A DNA stretch of 64,000 nt from Saccharina japonica (GCA_008828725.1 MEHQ01002901.1:1-64000), one strand, 5' to 3'; shown: positions 36,253 through 49,227, counted from the first letter of the stretch. Numbers and translations are program-made. The notes: generated by a model from the sequence alone, not told the origin.

Positions 36253-39200
36253 CTGTTTTTGAATGTACGTTGAGGGGGGGTGAAAACAGTGGTGAAAACA
36301 GTGGTGAAAACAAGGCAACCGAGGTGGTTCGAGTTTGCAGCATTGCTCAATTGCAGGTGGGGACGATACTGGCGTTCAACAAACGTGTAGAACTAACAAA
36401 ATATTTTGCTGCTCACGAGGGACATTTGTTTTACTAGGCACGGTTTATCCGAAGTATCGAAAACAAACTCCAGCATCAATCGAAAATCGCCACACGCTGT
36501 AAGCTCTCTTTCGGTTTTATGACCACGGACACACAAGTTTGGACAATAATTAGCTTGAGATAACTTTCAGCATGATTCCTATCTCACAGCCAGGGCGAGT
36601 TGGATAGGCCGACCGCTGTTGTTGTCGTGCCCATTGCCTGATCCCATGTACACCAAAGCTTAAGCGGGGTTTCATCGTTAGATGTTAACACCGGTCGATA
36701 TTTTAACACTACAGCAGCTATGCGTTATAGCTGAAACGCGTCTACTGTAGCATAACGTGTGTAGGGTCCGGAGTTTCTGCCGGCAAATATCAAGCCGTTG
36801 GGCGGTACGAGGGCAATGCGAACAGTGCGGAATCCAGCCATAGCGCGGATGTGTTGAGCGACCCACGACGAGAAGCACGAGGTTTTCTACTTGATATGAT
36901 GGCACAGTTTCATTGTTGTTGGCCGTGGCATCGTGTCTACCCGACCAGCGCTTGCTCGAGGGTTTGGGGTTAACCAGGAATCGACCCAGCACATATTCGA
37001 AATTGCTTAGAAGACGTCGTATATGGACTGGTTGAGGTAGGCACTGCCCTTGCAGTCAAGCCTACCCCAATGCCTGAGCGTTGCGGACTGGTTTACTGGA
37101 GTGTCTACCATGATGTTTTTTGCTAACCACGTGAGGCAATTTAACGCATACGTGGAGTACCAGACCGGTCCACCAACATAGTATGACAGACGATCGTGCG
37201 CCGATAAATCAGCGTAAACTTGCGGTAGAGAAGACTCGCAATCATATACAGTAACGTTTAAGAGGTGTCGTCGGGTGCCTTACTGAGGGACATACTTCAC
37301 ACCATCTCCTGAACCGAAACACTGCAGAAGTTCACGGACCTATTTACGTTCTCACCTTGTCCGATACTCAATCTGACCGAGCATTGTGCGGTTACCCCGC
37401 CGACATCGGTGACCGTGTATGTGAATACCTCAGACGTTCCGGGTCCACCGGAAACGCTTATGGCAGTGTCGACGTCGGGTTCAAACGTGAATGGGCCGCT
37501 TCGATCCCCGTGTGAGGCTACAGCGATAGGTCCCTCCAACGTGGCTGTCCCAAGCACGCCTGACGCCACGTTCACAACTACGTCAGGCTCGCACTCGATT
37601 TGGACCTCTGCCAAACCAGGAACAAGCGGTGACGGACGAGTATCGGAGTATTTATGAAAATACCGTAGACATCGTTTGAGTTCTTCATTAATAGCAACCG
37701 TTGGGGACGTTTTGTAGCGAAAATCATATCTGCAGTCAGTGTCGATGTTTAACTCCTGTGACCAACGACAGTCAAAGTCGATATAACTCAATGTGTGCAT
37801 TAGAGCCTGGTTTTGCGAGCAACAACACAAAGCAAGGCCGTTTCACACAAATTGGAATATTTCTGAAAAGACAAATGGGTCCTGTCTGGGAGTTGCGCAA
37901 CTTGTTCTGACATTCGAAAACCATGAAAATGTCTCGAAAACCGAGTAAGTGGCCGACGAGTCATCGGAGAGCCGCTGCGGACGGCTTGGTGTTTCTGTTG
38001 CAATTGGTGATAAACGTGGTGTTCTTGAACCATGCAGGTTGGGCAGCAGCAGCCGAAACTACCCGGGGGGGGGGGTGAAGCAACGGCAATGCAAATACTG
38101 AAAGTAAGCTGGAAGTTGTGTCTTGATATCACTAGCGTGTCGTTTGAGGCGCAGGGCGACAATCAACGGAGTAAGCGGTGCCCCTGGGTTGTACGCTCAG
38201 CTAGTTCAAAGGGTCATCCTAGGTGGTGCTCTGGCTGTTCATGCGGTCTCACTGTCCCTCATGGTGGCATCTCTGCACTGAAACAGCTGTCGACATGCCA
38301 AACGTGTGCGTGGCCTGCTTCTTTTAAATAAAACAGGAAAAGCCGAGGTGGACAATTTCCCCAACATGAACCATCCATTGATCTAAATGATACTTGGATG
38401 CCCCTATGCGCACGAAGTAAATATTGTGTCGGACACAGGACGTTTTCGAATCAAAGTCCCCGCTCATTATATGCGTTTTTGACAAACCAAAAATAATTCG
38501 TACGTCAACACCAAGCGCATCACTGTTTGTTGCAACGTCGTGTTTATGGTACAAGACGAGCAGTAAACAAACCGTAAACCAAACAGAATGCCTGAATGAG
38601 ACAGAACAACAAGTCGTACACGTCAAACAGAACATGTGAAAATGTCGAAGAACGCGAGATAAACAAACCATCGCGTACGCAATGATTAGCCAAAGAATCA
38701 GCTTCATGCGATAACAGTAATACCCTGGTGCCCTACCGCATGGCGTCGTGACACGGGGACGTCAACATCTCGCCCGAGCCATGAGCTCGAAGAAGGTATT
38801 TGGCCTGAACTCGAACAGTATATAATTTGGCTGGTTCAAACACAAAAACACTGCAGTAAAGGTATCATACGAACCTCTAGTTGGTCGGCTGAGTAGCTCA
38901 ATCGTTCAGTCAGCATTGAGCCTAGGCGTTCAACTCCCTCGACGGGATAGGTATTTCAGCCTCTGCTGCGTGGTGGAACCGGCGCCCTCACCACACGATA
39001 AAACACTTCCTAGCCTCTCCCATGGGCAACGGCCGAATATTTTCAACACCGTCCTTGTCGTGAGTCTCTCGGAGGCACACTGGGAAGCTTAAACAACGCC
39101 ACATTTCCGAGGAACGTGCCAACCGCCCGTTGCTATGAACAGGCCCGACGACTAAAACAATGACCCACAATGACCAAGGAACTGAGATCAACATGTTTAC

Positions 39201-39755
39201 CGAGAGAGTACGTGTTTTGACACCCGAAAGCAGCGACATCAAGCAGGAAACTAGAAAATCTAAAGACGCTGGGTTTGAGGCGACTTGCGGACAGAGGGCG
39301 TACCACTGCTCCTGTTTTGTGTGGTATCAGTATGGCGTACTCGCGTACCATTCTTAATTGGTGTTTTTCAACAAGTTGGGCACCGATACCACGGAGACGA
39401 ACGTCACCATCAGCGATAGCTATGTTCCGATCGTGTGAATGGTGGGAGGATGTAAGCCATTCCCTTTGCTGAACGGAATCACGCCAGCAATCGAGACATA
39501 TACTTTCTCACCTTGACGAATGCCAATCATGACCGAGCAAACCGTCAATGACGCCGCACTGTCTCGAACCGTGAATGTCTTCGTGAAGGAATTGAAGGGT
39601 ATACCAGTCTCGCTTATGGCCACGTTAGGGTCTTGATTTATGGTGTATGGAGGCACCCCCCCCGGTCGGTTCGAGGACAGGTGCCTCCACTGTGACCGTC
39701 GCCTCTTCCCCCAGAGTGACGAATGCAAATCCTTCTTTGCAATTCCCCGCGAGAC
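35327..39755 (-). CDS. HYR plus root-cap-like secreted protein, gene A (5' end not found)
   Basis: Three exons read 39755-39512, 37607-37356 and 36252-35327. All introns are phase 1: each HYR exon begins with two bases and ends with one. The two upstream exons encode hyalin-repeat modules (two Cys, ending YTVTDVGGVTAQC). The last encodes about 307 residues with the CDDPHMTGLRG start and SGILGETARPVLD end typical of the root-cap family in plants. Family knowledge: such modules act outside the cell, in adhesion or wall/matrix layers; the role here is inferred. No signal-peptide exon was found upstream, although copy B has one. The first HYR exon carries a run of eight C (plus strand, 39656-39663) where the frame slips by one base, either a real lesion or a homopolymer error. 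Confidence 0.7.
37356..37607 (-). CDS. gene A, HYR exon 2
   Basis: 252 nt, phase 1 on both sides, acceptor GGTTTGGCAG, donor GTGAGA. A complete module from IECEPDVVV to YTVTDVGGVTAQCSVRL. The same acceptor sequence precedes the HYR exon of gene B, and the two modules are clearly homologous but only moderately similar. Confidence 0.75.
38881..38950 (+). tRNA. tRNA-like remnant
   Basis: GGTCGGCTGAGTAGCTCAA resembles a tRNA 5' end and D arm (A box), and GGCGTTCAACTCCC about 45 bases later resembles a B box. The stems do not close well, so it is probably a tRNA pseudogene or the head of a different SINE. It lies in the first intron of gene A. Confidence 0.3.
39512..39755 (-). CDS. gene A, HYR exon 1
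   Basis: 244 nt from acceptor TTGGCCAG to donor GTGAGA. The start reads GLAGNCKEGFAFVTLGEE and the end TFTVRDSAASLTVCSVMI, matching the two Cys-containing ends of an HYR module. The frame changes at the C8 run (39656-39663), and the exon is one base longer than a multiple of three. It is more diverged than the next module. Confidence 0.55.
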
Positions 39756-40251
39756 CTGGCCAATACACGAACAACGGGCCAAACACGGGGCTGGACGGTG
39801 TTTAAAGCTACGGGGAAAATCGTTGTACCGAAGAATTCTCTTTTTTAGTTTTATAAAGGAAGCTTTCAGAGCGTTGTGGATGCACATTATCGGCAATGAA
39901 CACGGTTTTGCGAATGTATCATTTTGCCATGTCAGTTTCGGATGCAGTTCTGGGCTACTCGTATGGCGGACCTCGAACATGTCAAGATCCACCATGCTCT
40001 AGCACCACCTTGCGCAACACGGTGAATACTTCCGTGGGTGTTGCCGTCAATGCAACCGTAGTATTTGCTCGAAGAGACCTCGATATTGAATGGTTGCAAT
40101 GCGGGGCGACACTCCTGCCTGAACAGGCTGATATCAACATTTCCGAGCGCACCATACACATTCGACTGTATCCTAGCACTATGTGATACCACTTTGGGCA
40201 GCACACATAGTAGCTTCGTGTACGTTACAAGCAAACCGCTCATTGTTTATA

Positions 40252-40330
40252 GGGCAATTGACGAAATCAGGTACACCTGATCCATTAGAGCCAAAATCAG
40301 GTATGTATATACTAAAACCAAGTAAAAAAC
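40252..40330 (+). mobile_element. GGGCA-family element, one end only
   Basis: GGGCAATTGACGAAATCAGG and downstream AGGTACACCTGATCC and AACCAAGTAAAAAACGC match the left end of 5644-6272. No partner end is found before the SINE at 40567, so it is a truncated copy. Confidence 0.5.
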
Positions 40331-40566
40331 GCGCGCCACGAACGGTGTTTTTCAGGACTTTTTGGTTGTGAGAAATGATCAAACATACGTTTGAGTTTGC
40401 CCCTGAACAGCAGAAGGATCGTAGCGAATGTGTATCCTCCAAACCCTTGATAAATGTTGTATGTTATTTTCAGTACGGGTATTAATATCTGTCGTATGCT
40501 TTCGTTGATTTCGTGATCACACTCACTCCTACGACGTGTATTTCCGTATTTTGCTTGTATAGTCGT

Positions 40567-40751
40567 AGCCGAGGGAAAAGGTGCTGAAACCTCCTCGCGA
40601 TAAAAGTGCAAGGCAAAAACCGTAGTGGGGGAGGAGGGAGAGAAGCCTACTCAGCTACTCAGTGACCCACAGATCTGAGCTACGAGTACTGCAAAGAGGG
40701 AGAGAAAAGAAGGGCGAAGATATTGAATGAGATGGAAAAAAAAAAAAAAAA
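40567..40751 (+). mobile_element. tRNA-derived SINE, 5'-truncated copy
   Basis: It starts inside the body (GGTGCTGAAACCTCCTCGCG) and runs through the family's GGAGGAGGGAG and GATCTGAGC segments into an A17 tail near 40736-40752. The tRNA-like head is absent, as expected from incomplete reverse transcription. Confidence 0.75.
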
Positions 40752-41091
40752 AGGAACAATCAGCATGGCCCTGTAGGGCTGCAAGTAAGTGTGAAATTCG
40801 GAAGTTGTTATACAGAAATTTATAGTGTATTACGCAACCATTCTCAAATAAGTAGAAATGGATCCGGGGCCAGTTTTCCTGTTTCTTTATACGTCGCAGT
40901 AAGTGTTTTGGGCTTGTATACGAGCGAAATGTTAGAAGAGTGGATAGTGGTGTCATCATATATATTTAATTTAGCGAAAGAGGGAAGTTTAGGTAGGTTG
41001 TTCGTGGTACATATATATGTGGGGGTATAATAAATTAATTTGGCGAAACAAGGAAAACAATATGTATGTACATCGTATATATATATTTATT

Positions 41092-41400
41092 TCCAACCCA
41101 TTTATTATCTTCGCACTTCCGTCTTTCTCCCTCCCTAGTCGTAACTCAGATCCGGGGTCACACAGTAGGCTCCTCTACCTCCTGCTCCACTACGGTTCTT
41201 GCCTTACATTTGTATCGCGAGAAGATTTCAGCTCTTTCTTCCCTCGTCAACTCTCGTCGAAAGTTGCTTACGCACGCTATAATATGCGCTCTCGACAGTC
41301 GGTGTCTTTTGATAATAAAAACCTCCTTAGGGAGAATCGAACCCTCGACATCTGGCCCAACAAGCTTCGTGGCTATACCAGTTAGACCACCAGGGCGATC
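41092..41400 (-). mobile_element. tRNA-derived SINE, minus-strand copy
   Basis: The tRNA-like head at 41340-41400 (reverse: GATCGCCCTGGTGGTCTAAC, B box GGGTTCGATTC) is the best-preserved B box in the window. The body and T-rich end follow to about 41092. Confidence 0.8.
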
Positions 41401-41781
41401 TATATACGCATGTGTAGCAAGTTAGCCGGTGCCATGTAAAATTGCAGTACAGTGCCGTCGTATCATACCACCCGCACACCGTATATAGCTGAAGCAGTAA
41501 GTAGGAGCGTGTTTTTATACTTACTTGTAGTGTCTTGCCCGGTGAGACGAGTAACAAATAGCACCCAAAAACACAACAAGAAGATATACGTCACTCGCCC
41601 TAACAACAACCACACACAACACGTGCGTAGCTTTCCAGGATTTATATCTCCGACCCGTGGAGCACAAGAAAAATAAAACAAGTGTTTATTAAACTATCTG
41701 ACTCCTTATATATATTTTTTTACCAAGACTTATCTATGATATTTGTGCCTATATTTAATAGTGCCTACTATATGTGCAGTG

Positions 41782-41932
41782 CAAGGCACCTAATAAGAAA
41801 CAGGCTAATAAGAAAGCCAGGCTGAGATTACGAAGAAAAGGAGAAATTTGGGGGTCGGTATCTTGTAATTAGTGTAGAAATCACCCCTCTCTCAAATAAG
41901 AAATCCAGCCTGGACCAGAATTCCTGTTTCTC
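41782..41932 (+). repeat. dispersed repeat RepC, copy 2
   Basis: Matches 2903-3046 from CACCTAATAAGAAACAGG to CCAGCCTGGACCAG with small length differences. Confidence 0.65.
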
Positions 41933-42383
41933 ATCAGATATCCTGTACGGGTGAAAAAGGCGCCCAGCCACCTAAATGGGCGGCTTCGGCGGGGCCCCAT
42001 GACAATACCTTGGAGGTTAACCCCTCGAGAACTGCTCCCATGTATTTGGGGGGGAAATGCTTGGAATTAGGGTGGGATAAGTTTTTCACTTCTGAATGAG
42101 TTAAGAAGCCATTCCAGAAAACAATTATTGTTGCGTTTTTGCTGGATATCCGTCGATGGGTGATGGCAGTCTGGCGTAATTCAAGCCTGAGTGCCGATAT
42201 AAGACGGCGACTGGGTGGCGTTTGGTGATGGTTTATGGTGTTAACGTGTCCTTCGAAGGTGAAAACTAATTAATGACTTGAAATAGTATTAATTAAAGGT
42301 GTTATTCGAGAGTAAAAAAGCTTCTTTTAATTTGTTTTTGTATTTTTTCAGCACAACAAGATACACTTTTACAAGTAAGTGTG

Positions 42384-42478
42384 CTTATATCGAAGTATTA
42401 CACTCAGCTAGCAAAGATGAGCTTCGACGAAATCCTCGAGCTCACAGCTGTTGTTTTTTTTTATTTATTTTATTATAT
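42384..42478 (-). repeat. dispersed repeat RepA, truncated reversed copy
   Basis: Only the last ~95 bp of the family are present, in reverse orientation, ending in a T run. This is the part that carries the mini-ORF: YYTQLAKMSFDEILELTA reads open here on the plus strand. Confidence 0.75.
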
Positions 42479-42926
42479 TCTAGCGGCAGGAAACACGCTT
42501 TACGGAAAACGACCTACGTGTTGCAGTCTACTCGTATATTGTAAGAAAAAGCTAACATTCACAGCAATCTGTTATGTACTACTACTGACAAATCACTTCG
42601 CGATGCATTCTTCACCCCTGAAAGTCGCGAAAATTTCCGCCCCACCATCTATTATTGGTCAACATACGAAACGTGCGAATCGTCGCACCACCGACGTGTT
42701 TAACTCTTGAACTTCGGGGATAATGCCAACAACTCATTCATGTTCCCACCAATGAAAGTCTCTAACGGAGTCGCGCGTTCAGTGAAGCACGAGCGCAGCA
42801 ACGTGATTTTAAGGATGAGGGGCCCAAATCAAACACTATGTTTACGGGATTGAAACACAAGGCGTATACTTGAAGTGGTCTACTCGTGCTAAAACAACGG
42901 TGGGCGTGGAAGCAAGCTTGCTTTAC

Positions 42927-43917
42927 GGGCACTAGCCAAAAGTAGGTATACCTACGCCGTTTGAGCCATTTATAGGTACATGGCGTATTGCACCCGGCAA
43001 AAGGCTTCCTGTCCCCGCCTGATATTGGGCCTGCGCAACATCGTACCTACAAATGGCTCAACAGGTCAAGATACACCTATTATTAGCTACTCAACTTCTG
43101 CGTCACCTACTTTTGGGCTTCAAGTGTACCTGAAATGGCTCGAACGATCTCTTTCTGGCAACTGCAATATAGGCAGATGGCCACACCAGATGCCGTGACT
43201 GTCAACCAGCCGACCGTACGTGTCTACCAGCTGACCATACACCCGAAAATACTGCCAAACAGTAAGAACGCAAGTAACACCGGAGACAGCACAGGTCACC
43301 TAACAAACTGGACGCCCGACCCATTCTTCTGAATTTCATACCAATCCACATATACGATGTTCTTGTATTTCTTCGTGAAGCTCAGCTTGTCTCGTGTTCT
43401 TATGAGTAGTTATTAACAGCGGTACACTAGTAGTGGCGGCACGCTTGTGTACTACCAGTATAATACTAGAAGAGTGTAGTGGTGAATTGCCCTCTCATTG
43501 ATTGACGCCTTTTATCATCACCGTCACGCCTTAGTTTGTTAGATGGCCTGTGCTGTCTCCGGCGTCACCTGCGTTCGTACTGTTTGACAGTATTTTCGGG
43601 CGTTTGTGTTGACAGGTACGGTCAGCTGGTTGACAAGTACGGTCGAGTCCTGGCATCTGGTGTGGCTGTTATAGTTGCCAAAACGTGATCGTTCGAGTCA
43701 TTTATAGGTCCACTTGAAGCCAAACATAGGTGACGCGGAAGTCTAATAGCTGTTAATAGGACTACCTTGGCCTTTTGAGGAATGTGTAGGGACGATGGAG
43801 CGCAGGCCCAATATCAGGCGGGACCAGTAAGCCTTTTCCCGGGTGCAATGCGCTGTGTACCTACAAATGGCTTAGACGGAGTTAGGACGTAAGCATACCT
43901 ATGTTTGGCTAGTGCCC
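42927..43917. mobile_element. 991-bp foldback element, GGGCA family
   Basis: The ends GGGCACTAGCCAAAAGTAGG and (reversed) GGGCACTAGCCAAACATAGG start arms of about 390 bp (42927-43320 and 43535-43917), which match each other with moderate divergence. Examples of arm pairs are CCGCCTGATATTGGGCCTGC and GGAGACAGCACAGG. No transposase frame. It lies between the divergent HYR/root-cap-like genes. Confidence 0.75.
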
Positions 43918-44083
43918 TTTCTTTTAAGATAGACCGCATGCACGAAGAAGCTTTCGTTTGGGAGGTACGCCGTTTTCCGCGAGGCGTGTAACTATAGGTT
44001 ACGTTTATTCTGGAAATGGTATAGCTTCAGCGGAATATATGAACATTATAAAATGATAAATAAACATGCAAGTGAGTATAATA

Positions 44084-44246
<163 letters not shown>

Positions 44247-44647
44247 TATTGGTGGTAGCAGGAGTAGTAGCATACCACGCGCAGGGAGGATTCCGGTTTG
44301 GTAACGGTTAGGGTTTGCGTTCGGGAGGTGTTGGCCTGAGTAGTTCCCTTCACTGGGCAGACATGTATACAACTCTCGATACGAGCTATCATTTCCCACC
44401 ATTTCAGACGATTGGCATTGTTTTTCGTTTGATGAACGCCTGCCCGTGGGTATCCTGTGGGAAGTGCCATACCACCAACCATTGCGTTAGGGTGAGGTTA
44501 GGGGTTAGGGTTAAAGGTGCTATAGGTGGTTGGTGCCTTGGTTGAAAATGCAAATAGCGTTGGCCACCCGTCACTCCCTTAATGGTCACAAAGCTGCTAC
44601 CTCTGTTTCAACCGTTGCGTGGCAGGTCATCTTGGCGGCTCGTAGCA

Positions 44648-44732
44648 ATGCGCCTCTTAAACCCTACGGCGGCCGGCATGGCTCTGGCGGTGGTATTGTC
44701 CTGCTTTGTCGGCACCGCTCGGGGTCAAGATG
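44648..44732 (+). CDS. gene B exon 1, signal peptide
   Basis: 28 codons plus one base before a GTGAGT donor. The ATG at 44648 is preferred over the in-frame ATG at 44678 because it adds a basic residue before the hydrophobic core. The donor phase matches the acceptor phase of the HYR exon. Confidence 0.65.
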
Positions 44733-47700
44733 GTGAGTAGGATGCTGGTTTGTTTGTTATGACCAATGTTTCTGTCGAGTACAAGCACGTGTAATATAAT
44801 AAGTAGCATAAACTAGAGTATGGCTACCCGTCTTCGTTCGTCCAAATCCGACCCCGTCAACTTGGAATAAACCACAACCGTCGGGCACGTCTGCACTGTT
44901 GTTCGTTCGCTAGACAGTTCATTTGAGGAAAGCAAGTATATATTCAGAAGAGTGTCGACGACAACGCAATGCCTGAATCAGAACTGAACATCCAACGATT
45001 CCGAGGGGAAGGAAAAACCACTTCGTCAAATATTCTGATACTCTGGCTTGGCCACCCCCACAGAGTATTGTAACGGTTATAATGTCATATGGTTCGGCCA
45101 ACGAATTGTTATTCGTCTGTTTTAGTGCATATATATATATACTACATTGGTTGCAATTCAAGCGCGAGGTTTGGAAGAGCGGAACAGAATTCTCCTTTAC
45201 CTGATCGTTTTTGAAGGACTGATGCCTTAAGTGAAGCAATACCTTTTGGACGTTTTGCGACACTTGCCGGGAGACCCCTAGACGCCGAAGAACATCTGCA
45301 ATGAGATGGAAGCACCTGATGGATTATATGGAAAATAGTTCGAAATTGCCTACATGAAGGCCTATCGCCTGGCCACAAAGTTCACTATTAATAGGGGATA
45401 CATGGTAGCGGACGCGGCTCTGGAGATCTGTGGCCGGCCACCTGGCGAGATTACAAAACTCACGATATTCCACCCACGTTTGGAATGGTCTGTGCCGCCG
45501 CCCATGGTCAGGCATTCATTGCGGTGCATCTACATACGTGGGACAATGCTCTGTATCGAGAGTCAATGTCGCTCTCGTGAAATCCCCCCTCGATTTAGCT
45601 CGGGTTAGGTAGGCGTTCGGGATAGTGCAGTATCTTCACGGTGGTTGTTCCATAAAGAAAGGGGCTCACCAACTACAGGCAGCGGAATGAACGATCACCA
45701 CAAACCTCTTTACGAAAAAATAGCATGAGCGTTTGACACGCTATTTGAGTATTTGTTTTCTTTTCGACCGGGTTGGGTCTACATAAGAAAATTCCTTGAT
45801 AACCCCTATAGTTGCTTATAGTACAGTTGCTTACATAACTTAAAGTGCCAACTGTTGGATACGGCAATGTCAACTCGGTGGCAACGGGCATAGAACGTGA
45901 TGACAAAACATGTATGTGTGTCAACAGCGCTTTATCGCCTTAACCGCAGCGTCTCCTATTAAAAACCTTGGTAGGAATACTTCGTGTATGCCCGAACAAG
46001 ACTCGGCCCGCCAATCGACTTGTCTCTTCGCAACGTCAAATGAAAGTGCAGTACGGGATTAATTTTCCCTACACCTCTCAATTGTTTTATTCCAATGATG
46101 ACCGCCGTAGTCCAACGGCGTGCCGACCAGCGATGCTTGAGACCTTTGTCCAAATTCGTTTAGCTAGTTGATAATTGTGTTGAAACAATCACCTCCGCCA
46201 CGCGGAACCGTCAAGCTAGTATATATGCTAAATGTATTCCAAACCTCGGATTAGTTTCCCTAAAGACAGTATCGCACACGAAGTAGCATGCACGGTACCT
46301 CATAATCTTCAATTCGACAGGTAGAACCGAAACTTGGTAGACGCTGAAGCGCGTGCGAACGTCGTAAATGGAACAGGGTGTCGATGAACCGCGATGGGGC
46401 TTCACTCACAACCTTCCGACGGTACTTTGTGTAAGAAATGTAGTGCTCCGTTGACCAGGACTTTGTGTAGGGAAAGTGCTAGGTATTCATTTGTTTCAAG
46501 GGTCGCTCATTAATGAACGGTGGGCAAGGTTCTCATCACCAATTCTCATTTTAACATTTCATACTTTTACCCTACAATCGCGGCCCTTTCTTGACATCGT
46601 CATTTACCACAATCGGTTCGAAATTCACTAACCATGTACGAGGGTCCCATGAAAGACAGGGGCAAGCCACGTAGGAACCTTGTGAGGCCAGCACCCTTTC
46701 CGGTCGTGCTTCTGAAACTTGTAGAGTCGCATGTTCCCGGTACTTTCGCAGCAGTGTGATCACCGTTCAGAGGGGCGAAGCATGACGCAACCCATAATGA
46801 ACACATTTGCTTCGTTCAAGATTGATCTTCGTTCGTCTGAGAAGACAAGCACCTACACTAACTGCTGATAAGATTTACACAGAAACGCTCCCACCGGCTA
46901 CTAGATAACACGAGGGATTTAGACGACACAGGGGCTCTCTGCGTTAATATTAATTCGAAACAATGTCCCCGATTCTCGTGTGTCACCGGCTGTTTCTGGT
47001 TTGGCAGAGCTCAGCATCGAGTGCAAGCCTGACGTGGTTCTGGCCGTGGCGGACTCAAACCAAATTACGTTCTTCATCTTGGCGGGACCTATCGCTGTGG
47101 CCGACGGGGGGGACCAGAGTGGTCCTTACATGTTTCAACCTGACGCTAGCAGCGGCTTAAGCCTTGTCGGTGAAGCGGGAACGGCCAACACGATCACGTA
47201 CACGGTCACAGATGTTGCCGGCGACACCGCACAATGCACGATCGTGATGAGCATTGTACTACAAGTAGGTGAGAGCGCCTGGGTCCGTGGAGTTCTGCCG
47301 AGGTTAGGTTCGGGAGTCTGTGTGAAGCACGCCCTTCAGTAATCAACATGGCGACACCCCCCAAATGTTACGATGTATGATTGCAACGATTATCCACGGT
47401 ATGTTATCCCGGCTTGTCGACACGAGCTTATCCGTCTTGGGTTGTTTGTGAACCTGGTCTGATACAAACACTTACCCAGTTGGTCAGGTGTGGCCTTAGT
47501 CCCGACGCCGTATTATACACAATTCCTCGTCATTTTAGGATTTCGCTCAATACGTCGGGATGTTTGGCTGTCCCAAATAAAAAAATGAGAATGCTCCGAC
47601 GCTTCGCGCAAGCGCTGGTCGAGCAAACACGGTGGCGCGACGAACTGCTAAGATATGGAATGATCGAAAGCAGTCAAACTGTGTGCGTTTTGTCCCGTTG

Positions 47701-49227
47701 TTCACAAAACATCCCTGCTATGGCCGAAACCAGCACGTTTCTTAATTACCCCGCAACGCCCGATAGCGTGATCTGACCTCAGCCGGCAGAAATGCCGGAT
47801 TCTACACACGTTGTACTGAAGACAACATATGCTTAGACGGGAACGTGTAACTACTATACCGTCGTTAGTGTGAAAACATTTACCCGTGCTGTAATACAAA
47901 GGATCAACATAGCTTCAGTCTTTGGTGTACATGGGATCAGGCAATAGGCACGACGACGACACCGGCCGGCCTATGAAACTCGCCGCAGTTGAGAGACACG
48001 GAGCACATTCTTCGTATTTGTTCTCACATGAATTAATGTTCAAAATTGTGTGCTAAAACAAACCGGAAGCGTATATTGTTTGGCGATGTTTTTAGTGAGG
48101 CCGGATTTTGTTTTCAGTACTTCGGAACGCAGTGGTTTCCATTCAATACGTCGCTCGTGAGCCGTGATTATTAGGTTTTGATTCTGCGAGTTTGTTGAAT
48201 GTCAGTATCGTCACCACCTGCAATTGAGCGATACAGCCAACTCGAACCACCTTGATTGCCTTGGATTCACCGTTTGGTTTACACTCCCCCACAATGTGCA
48301 TGCAAAACACAGAGGATTGCGCGCCTGGAGACAACCTTTGCGACGACCCACACATGAAGGGCCTCCGAGGTCAGAAGATTGATTGGTCTGGGGTCAACGG
48401 GGGGTGGTATTCGCTAGTCAGGGACGACAGCGCGGAGCTCGAGATCAACGTCCGTCTCACTGCTCCATTGCCAGAAGAATTTCCTGACCGCCAACTGATC
48501 ACAGGCGTCAGCGTTTTGGCTGAGGAACACTCTGTCCTGATCGAAGTGAAGAACCCGTACGACACAGCCACTGCTGGATGTCCCGACGTCGTCTCGCCTT
48601 GCCTGGCCAACGGCGGTCTGCGAGTTACCGTTGACGGGGAGCAGGATGATGGCCTCCTCACCTCCTTGAGGGACGAGCGTGTCGCGGATGGCATCCAACT
48701 GTCGGCATCCAATCTACCGGTCGAGTGCCGGCAGTTTGGTGCGCACCAGATATGGGCCCGCATGTACGACGAAATGTTGCAAGGCAAACGTCAGCTGGAC
48801 ACCCCCGAAAGCTTCGAAAGCTGGATACTACGGTTCGATCGCATGGCGGCGTCCGATTGGTGTGCACAGTACATCGAACGTAAACAACCTCGTCGATGTG
48901 CAATCCATTCACGCCATCTTCAAGATAGTCACCCCTACTGTGACTGTGCGCCTCAACGCCGGCGTCAACTACCAAGGCGACGGCGAGCTGGACTGGGACG
49001 GGCGTGTTTTGCCCGATCTGGAGTTCTGGCAGATGGAAATGGGTCTGCACGGACTTTCCATCGAAAACGAGTCACTTTCAGGTATTCTCGGTGAAACCGC
49101 CCGCCCTGTGCTGGACAAGGAAGGTCGCGAGGTGATGGAAGGTTATGACGCATTCCGCGGAACTGTTGAAGACTATCGTGTGTCCGGGCCTCTGGGAATC
49201 GACTTCGCCCTTCTGGACAAAGAGTAG
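44648..49227 (+). CDS. HYR plus root-cap-like secreted protein, gene B (frameshifted in last exon)
   Basis: Three exons: 44648-44732, 47008-47268 and 48313-49227, all joined in phase 1. Exon 1 gives a signal peptide (Arg2, then a hydrophobic core ALAVVLSCFVG and a small-residue cleavage region TARG). Exon 2 is one HYR module, exon 3 the root-cap-like region. Together they indicate export to the cell wall or matrix (inference). Compared with gene A, one base is added near 48879-48886 (in CATCGAACGTAAACAACC), so the last third of the region is in another frame. Its stop also lies a few codons earlier than in gene A. Probably a recent pseudogene, unless the base is a sequencing error. Gene A faces the other way about 4.9 kb upstream. 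Confidence 0.7.
47008..47268 (+). CDS. gene B exon 2, HYR module
   Basis: 261 nt, phase 1 on both sides. The acceptor is CTGGTTTGGCAG, identical to that of the gene A module, and the donor is GTGAGA. It runs from LSIECKPDVV to YTVTDVAGDTAQCTI, a complete hyalin-repeat module with both Cys. Confidence 0.75.
48313..49227 (+). CDS. gene B exon 3, root-cap-like region with frameshift
   Basis: Acceptor AAAACACAG, starting EDCAPGDNLCDDPHM. It is highly similar to 36252-35327 over its whole length. The frame changes near 48880, where one base is added. Before it the frame matches gene A to YIER; after it gene A-like sequence resumes at DVQSIHAIFK. The intron sequence before the exon is also conserved between the two genes. 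Confidence 0.75.

Noticed and set aside
36253-36343. Extension of gene A's main exon to an upstream ATG at 36343
   Set aside because: The DNA there is intron-like, contains a short repeated GGTGAAAACAGT motif, and the acceptor at 36253-36255 matches the gene B structure.
39896-40186. Frames near 40 kb as a further HYR exon of gene A
   Set aside because: Neither strand gives the two-Cys pattern with the expected phase-1 borders.
44487-44515. Short TTAGGG-like motifs (also near 15466-15495), possible interstitial telomere repeats
   Set aside because: Only two to four irregular units, with no flanking structure; chance or minor decay is enough.
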